64,000 nucleotides of DNA, taken from Vesta saturnalis. Lineage: Eukaryota; Arthropoda; Insecta; Coleoptera; Lampyridae. Below are positions 20,801 to 31,929 of the stretch, piece after piece. The stretch is taken from contig JARFJB010001965.1 of the NCBI GenBank assembly GCA_036346205.1, forward strand, positions 4,419,501-4,483,500, written 5' to 3'. The notes below the pieces were generated by a model. That model did no database searches, was not told where the DNA came from, and saw nothing but the letters and a program-made list of their open reading frames with translations. The position numbers and the translations under genes were made by a program. How positions within the stretch are numbered: position 1 is the first letter of the stretch; each line of letters opens with the position of its first letter.

Positions 20801-22132
20801 TATTGTTAAATATAATTAAGTTCATATAGAGAATCATCATTGGACGATTCTCTGCATGTCAGATTGTTACGTCCATTTTTTATAATCAAGTACTTATTAT
20901 CCATTTTGAGGATAGATTGTATAGATATTTGGAGCTAAATAAAAAAAAAACTCTATTTAGCTACATAATAGTAGACGTACGTTTCTGTAAGATTGAACCA
21001 TGCATCCCGGAATTATGACTCACAAGTCACCTCTCGCAGTTCTATACGTATTGTTCGCATTAATACAATAGAAGTGTACATACTTCATTCACAAATTACC
21101 AAAAGATCTAAAGGTGACTATTATTGATTTATTTTTTCGTAAGTAATTTTTATAAATTTTTCTTTCGTATATTCTCGGAAACAGATATTCAGTGCCTAGA
21201 TAACTAGATAATTATAGCGAAGAAGCCAGATACCTCATGCTTAAACAGAAGCAACGACAATATTTGTGATGTCCATTTTGCTAAAGAAAATTTCCAACAA
21301 TATCTACCAAGTGAGCTATATTTACATACTTTCAATGCATATCTAGATCTAGAGCAAGTCCTATACTTAATTCAGTTGAATCGTTATTAAAGGAAAGTTA
21401 CTTACAAAACAAGTATAGTATGTCACATACTTAAACTGCTTCATAACAGATTTCAAAGTGTTAAAAGCTTTGAAAAATACGGATGTGTGTATATCCAAAA
21501 AGTCTGTACATTCGCTGTTTTTGGCGACCGATAGCTACGCAATGACTTAAAAGCTAGTACAAAAATGTGTAATGGTTAGCATCTAAATATACCATCAGTT
21601 CAGATCGGCCATTATTCACTAAATTTTTAATAGAGATCTGTATATTACGGGCGAAGTAAAGGATGTAAATACTACTATTGACATTAAAGTTTGTATTATA
21701 GTATAGTTTTTATTACTTTTAGCAGTGTGATAGATGGCACTTTGTGCTGATATTTCACTCACTTTGTATACAAATGAATGTAGGTATACAACCTTAATCT
21801 TTTTTAGCAAATTCAACTTAATCGCAATACGCAATTTGATCATTAATGTTGTTTGTTATTTGGCGCACCCCTGTTGCTAGATAAATTTCGATCTATCCCA
21901 CATCGTAGCATACTGATAATTTCAGTACTGATTGTGTACATCAATAACTTAATTGTGTATTCATATTTATTTAACCGTTGCAAATAAAATTTTGTGTGTC
22001 CACGGACGCAAAATGTCTTTGACGGTTTCAAGATTGTCGGCTTCGTCCGCAAGCGGGCTCGCCCGCTAGTTTTCCTTTCAGCTGCCAATAAAGGACTTTG
22101 CGTCCTTGACGTACAAAGAACTATTGTAATAT
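20801..22132. other. No recognised gene
   Basis: AT-rich. A GC-richer patch at 22000-22080 includes GCGGGCTCGCCCGC, a small hairpin. Minus-strand frames at 21619-22088 have no known domain. Confidence 0.4.
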
Positions 22133-22197
22133 AAGTAAAAATATTTTATTTTTAACCTCCAAGATATCTGGGAGGTTAAAAATTAAATATTTTACTT
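22133..22197. repeat. Perfect-stem inverted repeat
   Basis: TTTTTAACCTCC and GGAGGTTAAAAA flank AAGATATCTG, and the stem continues outwards with AAATATTTTAC against GTAAAAATATTTT. A long AT-rich hairpin of unknown origin. Confidence 0.6.
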
Positions 22198-22416
22198 GTT
22201 AGCTGGTTTGTTTCCCTTTGTTACTATTTGCGTCTTAGATCGATTATTATTTGATTAATTAATACTGCATAAGTAAAAGAAGCAAATGACAACTTAAATC
22301 AAAATTGAAAATGCATCATGGGTCGTTCCATTAAAATAATTAGAGTAATACTTGTTTGAAGGTGAAATTCCGGACTTCCCACGGGTGACCTAACAGTGAT
22401 CATCTCTTGTTACAAT

Positions 22417-22956
22417 ATGAAAATGTAAACTTTTACGATTATCACACATAATACTTATCTTGTGGATATTACATCGTGTATTTTGTATTTATCTTAATTG
22501 AGAATATACATTTATGAAAAATGAAAACGCAAATATAAGTTAATATGACAGTTTGATAAATGTATTTAAGAGCCAACTGTGGAACCTAATCTTATTTTAG
22601 TAAAGAATTGCTTTTATGGATTTCAAACTCATGTTTTTCACAACTTTACTCTTACATCATAACTTGAATAAATGTTAAATGTTAAATTTGTTCTTTGGTT
22701 ATGACATTTTTCCTTGTTAGGGTTCTGATTTGCCATCGCTAAGGTAGTTTAATAATTTAAATTTATTAAAAACGTTGGTATTAAATTATTAAATACGTTT
22801 ATCACACTACGGGCAGGTTTACATCTGCTTCATATCTCATAAATTTATTTTGACATCTCAATGACTTTTGAAAGCTATTATCAATTACTGAGGACGATAA
22901 CTGTAATTCTTATCGAAAGGATTAATAAAAAATACACTATTAAAACCCATCGATTA
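22417..22956 (+). mobile_element. Diverged Penelope-like element terminus
   Basis: The left edge has ATGAAAATGTAAAC and ATAATACTTATCTT, as at the ends of the other PLE copies. The rest (about 22615-22950) follows the right terminal repeat of the 4-6.8 kb element, with many substitutions (TTTTTCACAACTTTA, CATTTTTCCTTGTTAG, then CTGAGGACGATAAC). The hammerhead-like core is decayed: GTTATC is now CTTATC and GAAAC is GAAAG. No coding sequence remains between the two ends. Confidence 0.65.
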
Positions 22957-22972
22957 CGACACTATCATATAC

Positions 22973-22973
<1 letters not shown>

Positions 22974-23019
<46 letters not shown>
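22974..23019. repeat. (TA)n microsatellite, left of foldback element
   Basis: Uninterrupted TA dinucleotides that touch the left end of the mariner-like foldback; a matching TA tract lies on its right. mariner elements insert at TA, so the tract is the likely target. Confidence 0.9.
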
Positions 23020-23022
<3 letters not shown>

Positions 23023-25395
23023 CGTGATTCACGGTCGATGGTAGGTTAGAAGTTTATGGAGAACGAGACATAAGATATTTGGTCATTTACATACGCGGTA
23101 ATGCCCTATCGATCTAAAAAAATTTCAGCATTGCGATGTTGCCGCTAATACCAAAAAGTCCTAGCAACTTTATTATTATAACGGAACACCCATATATTAA
23201 TAAATTTTTAGAATCGCCCTTTTATTGGGATACTTTTTTTGTTAATATTACCATACACTTATCTCTATCGGTTTTTGAGATAAAAAATAATTTGTGTTAA
23301 ATATGGTCCAAAACATGGCCCTAATTAAATTTAAGTAAATTAGTGATCTCAATCCATGGAATGTTGAAATTTTGGTGATAGTCTAGACCCGATGTGTTTA
23401 ATTTACACTGAAAAATCGACTCCATATCATACAGCGCGTGCTAAAATCACTATTATTTCCGCTATTAATAGAACGAGCCAAAGTTTTTTTTAAAATAAAA
23501 CCCCCTGCATATTACTCAATAAATTGAAAGACAAAGAAAAATGCTTTAAGACCACATATCAAGTTCTTATACCTAAATCATCAAGTTTTCTTAATAAAGC
23601 CGCTTTTTTTGCGAAAACAATTTTTTTAATGGATTTAATTTTAAGTAACCATAGAAATATGAAGCTTATGACATTTCAATGACTTTTATAAGTAACCTGT
23701 AAACAATTATTGACGGTGTTTGAAAAAATCTCCCAAAATTAACGCAAATATTGATTATTCAAACGAAGTTCTTATAAAGCTATTTATTTTACACGGACAG
23801 TGTGATCAAATCATTGCGAGAACTTGCAGAAAATTTAACCAAATGTATCCTGAATTAACACCAATGAACGAGAGGAAGTTTGTAAGATTACGAAATAATT
23901 CCATTAACTATGGCTCAAATTTAAAAGCGACTCCAACATTACTAAAACCTGTTAGTTCAAATGAAGTCAATATTGTTAACGTTTTGGCATATTTTTATGC
24001 GTATCCAGAATGCTCCATTCGTAGTGCAGAAGAAGACTATCATATGCTTCAGTACAACGAATTTTGGAAAATCACAAAATGCATCCATATAAATTTACTA
24101 AAGTTCAAGCCCTCAAAGCAGAAGACTTTGAACTTAGAGTGCATTTTTGCGAACCCCTGTTAATACATGCACAGGAGGATCCGGGATTTTTGTCAAAAAT
24201 AATTTGAGGGATGGGATTTTTAACAGAAGGAATAAACACTTTTGGGCTGAATTTGTGGCTTCAGGTGGACGGAGCGCCAGCTCATTGCACCCAGGACGTT
24301 TCCAGAGAACTATACGAAATGTTTGAAGATCGTTGGTTTAAGCGTTTAGGGCCGTTGTATTGAAGCGTATGATAGACCCAAGTCTCCTTCTGCACTACGA
24401 ATGGAACATTCTGGATACGCATAAAACTATGCCAAAACGTTAACAATATTGTCTTCATTTGAAGTAACAGGTTTTGGTAATGTTAGAGGCGCTTTTAAAT
24501 TTGAGCCATAGTTAATGAAATTATTTTATAATCTTACAAACTTCCTCTCGTACATTGGTGTTAATTCAGGATACATTTGGTTAAATTTTCTGCAAGTTAT
24601 AGCAATAATTTGATCACATTGTCTATGTAAAAGAAATAATTTCATAAATAGTAATCAATATTTGCGTTCATTTTGGAAGATTTTTTCAAATACCGTCAAT
24701 AACTGTTTACAGGTTACTTATAAAAGTCATTGAAATGTCATAAGCTTCATATTTCCATGGTTACTTAAAATTAAATCCATTAAAAAATTGTTTTCACCAA
24801 AAAATTAAGAAAACTTGATGATTTAGGCATAGAACTTGATATATCGTCTTAAAGCATTTTTCTTTGTCTTATAATTTATTGAGTAATATACAGGGGGTTT
24901 CATAAAAAAAAACCTTTGGCTCATTCTATTAATAGCGGAAATAATAGTAATTTTAGCACGCCCTGTATGATATGGTGTCGATTTGTCAGTGTAAATTAAA
25001 TACATCGCGTTTATCTAAACTATTACCAAAATTTCAACATTCCATGGATGGAAATTACTAATCTACTTAAATTTAATTAGGGCCATGTTTTGGAACATAT
25101 TTAACACCAATGATTTTTTATCTCGAAAATCGATAGAGATAGGTATATGGCAATATTAACAAAAAAGTATCCCAATAAAAGGGCGATTCTAAAAATGTAT
25201 TAATATATGGGGTGTTCCGTTTAAAATAATAAAGTTGCTAGGACTGTTTGGTATAAGCGGCAACATCGCAATGCTGAAAATATTTTAGATCGATAGAGGA
25301 TTACCGCTTATGTAGATGACCACATTTTTAGAACGATCCTACTATGCCTCGTTCTCCTTAAACGTCTAACCTACCATCGACAGTGAATCACCCTG
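23020..25395 (+). mobile_element. mariner-like foldback element with arms of about 1 kb
   Basis: Ends are CAGCGTGATTCACGG on the left and, reverse complemented, CAGGGTGATTCACTG on the right. The inverted arms run from the ends to about 24056 and 24358, with a loop of only about 300 bp. The right arm is not just a terminal repeat: it includes, in inverted orientation, the start of the transposase gene (its complement reads YPECSIRSAEGDLGLSYA). So the 3' end of the element was replaced by an inverted copy of its 5' end. Flanking TA tracts fit integration at TA. Confidence 0.8.
23720..24360 (+). pseudogene. mariner-like transposase, internally deleted
   Basis: The N-terminal region is open for 147 codons: NANIDYSNEVLIKLFILHGQ, ARTCRKFNQMYPELTP, then KPVSSNEVNIVNVLAYF and YPECSIRSAEE (HTH domains of a mariner-like family common in insects). 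Downstream, broken frames give DPGFLSKII, NRRNKHFWAEF, then after a deletion QVDGAPAHCTQDVSREL (second catalytic Asp) and FEDRWFKRLGP, ending exactly where the inverted arm begins. The first catalytic Asp and the third block are absent. Non-functional. Confidence 0.7.

Positions 25396-25401
<6 letters not shown>

Positions 25402-25455
<54 letters not shown>
25402..25455. repeat. (TA)n microsatellite, right of foldback element
   Basis: Follows GTGTGTG after the right end of the foldback. Same motif as the left-hand tract. Confidence 0.9.
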
Positions 25456-25462
<7 letters not shown>

Positions 25463-25469
25463 CAGGTAT

Positions 25470-26509
25470 GGAAAAATATTATCGCGTGACTGACATAATA
25501 AGTAAAACAAAGACAGTACAATCAGTTCACGTGCTAAGTGACATAGAAAATACACAACAAACTAAAAGCCCTGATGCCATACATGCGTCTTTTGAGTATG
25601 CTAGTATCAATGACACATTCAATTGCTACTGTTAACGAGAATTGAAAATTAGTGTTTTTCAAGTCCCGAATTGTACATTTTTGTCCAAATTATTTAGTTA
25701 ATTAATTATAGTAAAGTCAATAGAGCATATAACCTCTTTATTATATTTTCAAAATATATACTTAAACAAGTTCATTAACTTAATTAAATATAATTTTATC
25801 TCATAGTTTTGATATTAAGTACGTAATTGGAAAAAATAAAAAATATAATGAAGTTAAAATTGGTCCTGTTAAAATAAATTTTAACTGGTTTAGCTAGAAT
25901 TCATGTTAATATTAAAATGATTACTAAAAATGATCAAATTAAGATTTTATTTATTGGATAAAATGAATTTCTTTGTATTTTTTTTTAATATTGGTATAAT
26001 AGATAAAATTATAATTGATATGAGAAGTGCAATTACTCTCCCGAACTGAATTTTATCACAGATTGGGTTACTGCCTTGCGCAAGGTGGAGGTCTTTTCAA
26101 AAATATTATAGAGTTTTGAAAAAGGTGTATTCTGCTCATTTTTAAAAATGGTTGGTTTTTCAATAAGAATTACAATGCTGAAGTTAAACCTTAAACTTAA
26201 GTTATACTATCAGTTTAAATGTTAATGTTCTTGTTTGTAGCTCTCGCAAGTTTTTTCTAGGCTCTTCTCACGAGTAATCGAACCATGTCATAAATTTGCA
26301 ATTACAATAAACTTCGATGTTTGAGGTATTATCATTTAATGTTTAAGTGTAAAGTATTTACTAATAGTTTCAAAGAACACGCGACTTTTCAAACATCATT
26401 TTAATTGCTTTGGTTTCGTTAGAAATGTTGAAGCTAGATTGAAGAAGACTTTAAGTAGTTACAAGTGGCAACATCGGTAAAGTTACGTCTCTCTCACACT
26501 CATATAATG

Positions 26510-26511
<2 letters not shown>
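25470..26511. other. AT-rich, no recognised feature
   Basis: No coding homology or repeat structure found on either strand. Confidence 0.4.

Positions 26512-26592
<81 letters not shown>
26512..26592. repeat. (TA)40 microsatellite
   Basis: 81 bp of uninterrupted alternating TA, adjoining the 3' end of the DDE-like relic read on the minus strand. Confidence 0.95.
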
Positions 26593-26594
<2 letters not shown>

Positions 26595-26599
26595 TGTTG

Positions 26600-27580
26600 C
26601 TAACGCTCCTTGCTCTTTTTGTAACGTGTTTCCCTAATACTCGAATTGTACGCGCTTTCACCACAGACCAACACGGCGCCTTTTGAGTTTTTGTGATAAT
26701 CATTCTTTTCATTTTGGGAAAAACAAAGTGCCACTGTTCTGAAGGCTTAATAAACTTGTTCGCTTCCTTCTTCTTGCACTCCTTTTCAATGTTACCCACG
26801 ACCCCATCAGGAGGAATAAAAGAGCGTCCTCTTACTGGGAACACAACTTTGATTTTTGAAATTATATTTTGTTTGGCAAGCCAATTGCAACACATGGTAA
26901 TTAGTGTAGTGTTTTTGTTCTGGTCCCCGCAATCAGAACATGATAAATACAGGAATCAATCTCATTTGAACATTTGTTGTACTCATTTTTAGTCCAACAT
27001 AAACATGTGCCTGTGGTGGGACTTAATTTACTTTTAGAAGTGTCTCTCAAAACATTAAAGTTAAACGTATAAATTTGTTGAGAATAGTATGCTTGTTGAT
27101 CAGAAACTTTCGGAAGAACCTGATTTATCTGACAATCAAACGAAAAAATCGCGTCACCGCCCTCAGGTGTCCTTAACATTTTGAAAAATGCTTCTGCCTT
27201 CATTTTATGCACTCTTTTCTTCGTCAATAAGCCAGCCTTTGGTATCCTGATCATTGCGACTTGTAATTTTTGCGGTCAGTTGTAATAATGTTGAGTATAC
27301 GTCAGTCCTAGGAGTTTCGAAGCCTAGTTTACATTCGGTGTTAGAAATGAGTCTAAAATAACTCTCTTGTACTGGGAAATTGACGTTTTCCTTGATGTAC
27401 ATTTTCCACATCAATTTCACGCTCAAAGAGGAATCGAGATATAAGCGTTGGCCCGGTCCTCGGCAATAGTGAGAGTCAATTGTCTCAAATTTGTTTATAA
27501 AATTCATAACTGAATCTCTCTTGACCCTGTTCTCTTTGGCTGATAGTATTAAAAAAGTTTCAAATGACAGTGTCAATTTT
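26600..27580 (-). pseudogene. DDE-like transposon protein of an insect repeat family, copy 1
   Basis: Three minus-strand frames in series. 27576-27240: KENRVKRDSVMNFINKFE, SHYCRGPGQRLYLDSSLS, GFETPRTDVYSTL. 27240-26901: KKRVHKMKAEAFFKMLR, IFSFDCQINQVLPKVSDQ, YYSQQIYTFNF, TKNEYNKCSNEI. 26930-26700: SDCGDQNKNTT, VVFPVRGRSFIPPDGVVG and IEK. These blocks recur in uncharacterised insect repeat proteins. The spaced acidic residues (SFDCQ, D-C-G-x-QNKN, the Glu after FIPPD) suggest an RNase H-fold transposase, perhaps Sola-like, but I cannot settle the superfamily. Two frameshifts (near 27245 and 26920) make it a pseudogene. It ends at the TA microsatellite. Confidence 0.65.
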
Positions 27581-27734
27581 TTTTCTAGTTATGCATAAAA
27601 TTTCCATTTTTTACAAATAGGCAAAAACGTTTTTTGTTGAGTGAGAAGGTAAAACTAGGCTTGAAACAGTTTTTGAGTATGCCGATCATGTTTTGGTCGT
27701 ACACAGAGTACACATACACAACAAACTAACCAAA

Positions 27735-28976
27735 CTAACTTAGTTGATCATCAATCACACGCGTGTCTACGGGTTCATGAACTTCACACAAATGACAATC
27801 ATCCATAATTACACAATGGTATTTGGCGCGTTTTCTTAGTGACATGTCGCGACAGGTAAAATATAATGCATAAAACTTCTCCTTCTTGTTCATATATGGT
27901 TTCCCGTATAGATAGGCAATCGCTTGTTTAGCCCAATAAAGTCTCTCCTGATGATGAGGTCCAGCACTCTCTCCATTGCTTTGGTGGTCTTCGTCGCGCG
28001 AAGGATTATTGTCTCTTGCTACTTTTACAAGTCGGTTTTCATTCATTCCGTCAACATGTTTATTCCAAAATCCTCTTCTCTGTCGTGTCCACCTAACTAC
28101 GTTTTGTGTTAAACATTGGTTTCGGAGGTCTTCATTTCTGATCCTATCATAAAGTGCTTTTCCATGAATGGTTCTTATTGCTCTCATTTCTACTCTGCGC
28201 ATTATGTGCATAGTTTTTGACGTGCCATGGCTTACCTCCACTGCGTAGATTAATATGGGTCTGACCGCAGTTTTGTATATCCTCACTTTGTTTTCAGTAC
28301 TGAGGTTTTTGTTTCTCCATACTATGTCTTGCAGACAGCCTGATATGCGAGACGCTTTTATTGCTTGTATTTTAACTTCTTTTTGTAAGTCTCCATAACA
28401 TGTAAAATGGTTGACCTGTTCAACTACATTTCCACCAATTTCTAACTTGCATCTTACTGGTTCTTTAGCGGAGAACATGCACTTGATTTTATTGACATTG
28501 ATTGTCATGTTTAGTTGCCTGCCTTGTTTGTAGAACGTGAATCTGGAATAAGTACTGCGTCATCAGCATAACACACTGCATTGACATATGTTATCCCCAT
28601 TTTGTAACCTGTTTTTAGGTAGTTTTTCAATAACTTGTTCCATAATCAAATTCAAAGGAAAAGGGCTTGGTAAGTCTCTTTGTCGTATCCCGCTATTTAT
28701 GTTAATTTCTTCTGTTATGAGGTGTTCTACTCTAATGGTGGTTTTGCAGTTTTAATTAGAGCCTTTTATCAGTTGAATTAAATAAGCACTGACATCTTTG
28801 TTTCTCATTATTTTGATAACATCTTCCAAGCGCACTCGATCAAACGCTTTGGTCATACTTACGTAAGAGAGATATGCAGGCTTGTTAAACTCTAAATATT
28901 TTTCTAGTATCTGCCTAATTATAAAAATAGCATCGATCGTGGATCGATTCTTACGAAAGCCTTGTAATGAGAATCG
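27735..28976 (-). pseudogene. RTE-like non-LTR reverse transcriptase
   Basis: Reading from 28976 leftwards: FRKNRSTIDAIFIIRQILEK, then TKAFDRVRLEDVIKIM (palm, first Asp), GIRQRDLPSPFPLNLI, CYADDAVLI near 28570 (catalytic box), then the open stretch 28508-27735 with VNKIKCMFSAKEP, VNHFTCYGDLQKEVKIQ, IYKTAVRPILIYAVEV and RRVEMRAIRTIHG. The order and motifs are those of RTE-like elements. Frameshifts and stops occur in the palm. The endonuclease is not upstream on this strand but sits inverted on the other side of about 28977. Confidence 0.8.
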
Positions 28977-28978
28977 GC

Positions 28979-29310
28979 CCCTGGAATATCATGGCAAGGA
29001 TCAAGAAATTGTAGACGAATTGAAGGAAAACAATATGGAAATATGTGGTCTGTCCGAAACAAAGAAGAAAGAGAAAGGAAAGTATGAAGTCGATAATTAT
29101 ATATTTGTGTACAGTGGCGTATCACATGACAAACAAGGACAATCGGGGGTTGGGATCCTAATAGACAAAAACTATAAGGAGGCCATACAAAGAGGAAACT
29201 ATATAAGTGATAGAATATTACAAGTAACGCTATAAGAAAAAAAGAGAATATCAATCTGATTAGTGTATATGTCCTCGACAACAGTAAAAGAGAGAAGAAA
29301 AAGCTATTGT
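28979..29310 (+). pseudogene. Inverted AP-endonuclease fragment of the same retrotransposon
   Basis: On the + strand: LEYHGKDQEIVDELKENNM, ICGLSETKKKEKG, then FVYSGVSHDKQGQSGVGILI and SDRILQVTL. This is the N-terminal part of the apurinic-like endonuclease that precedes the reverse transcriptase in RTE/Jockey-type ORF2 (catalytic Glu in SETK). It is head to head with the RT piece on the opposite strand, the arrangement left by a 5' inversion during integration. The rest of the endonuclease and the RT N-terminus are missing at the junction. Confidence 0.75.
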
Positions 29311-29989
29311 TTTATTTTATTTTGGTATTGTTTATTGGTAGTGGTTCTTTATAAAATGACTTAAGCTCAACGTATTTATGCAAAACTTTTTTATTTCGAA
29401 CAGCACATTGTGTCCATGGTCCTGATTAGTATTTTTAGTTTTAATATATACAGAATCGGGCAGATATTTATATCATGCGTGCCTCTTGAAGGCCTAACGT
29501 TGATTGTGGCAATTTAAGAAAGTACGACCAGCATGCGTTTTTGATGTCGAAGAACATGTCTTGCGTCACATGAACTACAGCAAAAAGACACGGTTTCCTT
29601 TATTAAAGCATCTCAATCCTCGGGCTATTTATTCTTTTCAATCAGAACGAAATTTTGATCATTCGGAAGAAAAGAATGACCTCGTATAGGAAATACATGG
29701 GTTACTTTCTTGAATAATCTCAATACATGTACTAACATATACTGAAAATATACCATAATATGGTTTTTGTTTCGCCCAGAACACCTGTCCCTAAGATGTT
29801 AAATCTTTATTATTCAAGTAGTGTAAAAGCATGGATGTAACAAAGTTAGTTAGTTAGCGCGTTTTCTTGCGACATAGTGTAAAGATCCAGCTTAACCTTA
29901 CTAAAATTTTTTGTAATTAATTATTTTTTTAATTGCCCTACAGTAATCAAGTTAGATAAAGTTACATAATATTAAAACCAATTGCAAAA
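29311..29989. other. No recognised feature
   Basis: An open frame at 29504-29689 (61 codons) shows no domain known to me. The rest is AT-rich. Confidence 0.35.
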
Positions 29990-30141
29990 GATTGCGCGAT
30001 ATTGCATCACAAATAATTAATTTTAATCCCCTCCGACGTGGATATCGAAAAGCATCAAATGCTCTTACGTCAGAGAACCCACAGACAATCACAGCTAGAG
30101 GACCCCTGCATAGAAGCCGGACCTACCCACCGCGAATTATC

Positions 30142-30148
30142 TATAAAG
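30142..30148 (+). promoter_or_regulatory. Candidate TATA box
   Basis: TATAAAG in a GC-rich setting, about 30 bp ahead of a CT-rich stretch (CTCTCTCGGCTCTCC) that could hold the start site. Position and context only; no transcript evidence. Confidence 0.35.
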
Positions 30149-30511
30149 ACCGCCGCGCTACCGGAAGAAACTCTCTCGGCTCTCCTCTCTCGAGTCGCTT
30201 CTCTAGCATCTAGCATCTAGAACCCAGATCCAGACCGCGCGCGCCTGCCGTACTTAGTTTCGTTGTATACGCCGCCGACCTGTCGATTGCCGCATCCGTT
30301 CATCGTGAACTGTCGTGTATCTTTATTCGCGTTACTTCGCCACCGTCACCGGTAAATCAGCGTCATACAATCAAGCTGCTGGTTGAGATACGCTAAGGTT
30401 AACAGCACGTAAGTTTTATTGCACCACTTTTCTTAAACATTACACCAGATACCCCGAGAAACAACGGGCTGCAGAGTCCGGAAGTGATCACTCCGTTCCA
30501 GTACACACCCT

Positions 30512-30681
30512 AGAAGTACACGACAGGCTGTAAAGCCTGAAGTCACCTTCTGCAAACATTCACACACCAGAAGTACACGACAGGCTGTAAAGCCTGAAGT
30601 CACCTTCTGCAAACATACACACACTAGAAGTCACGACAGGCTGTAAAGCCTGAAGTCACCTTTTGCAAACATACACACAAA
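30512..30681 (+). repeat. Three-unit 57-bp minisatellite with a hairpin in every unit
   Basis: Units start at 30512, 30569 and 30626 (57, 57 and about 56 bp) and are nearly identical. Each contains CAGGCTGTAAAGCCTG, a 6-bp perfect stem with a GTAA loop (first at 30524-30539). Diverged relatives flank the array: GGGCTGCAGAGTCC at about 30468 and GGGCTAACGCCC at about 30700 keep a stem-loop though the sequence differs. Confidence 0.85.
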
Positions 30682-31929
30682 CCAGGACGTTGTTACTTCG
30701 GGCTAACGCCCTGAATTCAACTTCCATTTACTCCAGCGGCAAGAAGGTTATTCGCTCTAATTCTACCGCTCCCCGGGAGATCCCTTTGTACAGCAGTCGA
30801 CCGGATCCATAATCTTATAAAGGGCTCTCCATTAAACATACATTACACATACAATACACCTACCACCAGGAGAATTAGCAGTATAAACAAGCGACGCCAA
30901 GACCTGGAGATAATCTCAATACCAGAAGCCGTATTCTTAGAGATCACCCGCATGATCCTCTAGTTAAATAAAGACGAACACGAGGTGCGTTTACGTAATA
31001 AAATTGCATCAAACGTGTACCAGCGTCTCGCGAACCGACTTCAATTTGTTAGATATTCTTCTAATAATATTTCTTAATAAAGGAAATCCGGTAAGATAAA
31101 CATTCCTGTATCGCAAAGATATTTTCACGCAACGAAAAGCTATCCACTATTACGTGCTCGAAGGCCTGACTAATTTTCACCAGCATCAGAATAAATTACG
31201 AACATTATACGTGTAAATTCTCTCATTTTAACCCAGGGAATAATCGTGTACTTAAGACACCTGCATTCCGTCTCAAACAATTCACAGAATTGTTTAATTT
31301 AGTCCACGCAGTCCCAAAAGATCGTGTAAACCCGCCTTAGATTAATTCGTTTACAACAATTAATAATAGGAGCAATTTTTAATAATACCTAACGTAAATA
31401 AGTTTGTGATAAACTCCGTCTTCCCTGTATTCAATAGGTAGAATAAGTTTTGCTTATAAGAAAGTTATACGCGCGTTAACTATAACATACGTTTTCTAAT
31501 AATAAAGAATTAATGCGTCTTATTTCAAATAAATCGTCATTATCAGGATTTTTGGTCATAACACACTAGCAATAGAACCACAATAATTTATATTTCCACA
31601 GAAACGTCTCAAGAGCCGATAATTCCACCACTACCGTCCACTAACCAAAACGGGCGATACTAGGAAGGGCACTCCAGTTAACCTGATATAAAATTGTTTT
31701 CTTGTTGCTAATTTAATTCACCTAGTTTAGTATCTGATTATTTAGTTTCATAGAAAATAGGGTAATATACGTTTAAAACATTTTATGGTAATTATTCAAA
31801 GTGTACAGTGTTAAGCACCAAAATACGAACCACCCCCGTCTTGTTGAGACAAGACCCGATTTGAGCTAAACCGAGCCAAATTAAAATAAACCATTTTAAT
31901 TACATTGTAAGCAAAGTGGCTTACAATAG

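Larger units (their letters stand above)
29990..31560 (+). mobile_element. GC-richer non-coding unit, possible solo LTR or promoter region
   Basis: Composition shifts sharply to GC-richer sequence at about 30000. TATAAAG at 30142-30148 is followed by a pyrimidine-rich leader with TCTAGCATCTAG repeats, a hairpin minisatellite (30512-30681), and AATAAA at 30967-30972. No Gag or Pol reading was found on either side, and I could not fix TG...CA ends or a target duplication. A solo LTR of about 1-1.5 kb, or the promoter and leader of an unrecognised non-coding gene, are both possible. Confidence 0.35.

Noticed and set aside
23720..24163. Intact novel gene between the long inverted repeats
   Set aside because: The first 147 codons are open, but the motifs are those of a mariner-like N-terminus and the downstream catalytic domain is deleted.
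29504..29689. 61-codon open frame as a possible host exon
   Set aside because: No flanking consensus splice sites and no family recognised; length is within chance.
30512..30681. CRISPR-like array
   Set aside because: Repeats are contiguous 57-bp units without unique spacers, in a eukaryotic context and with no cas genes.
31540..31575. LTR end plus primer-binding site (TTTTTGGTCATAACACA)
   Set aside because: Begins with TGG but I could not match it to a tRNA 3' end, nor find a paired LTR, so it is not annotated as such.
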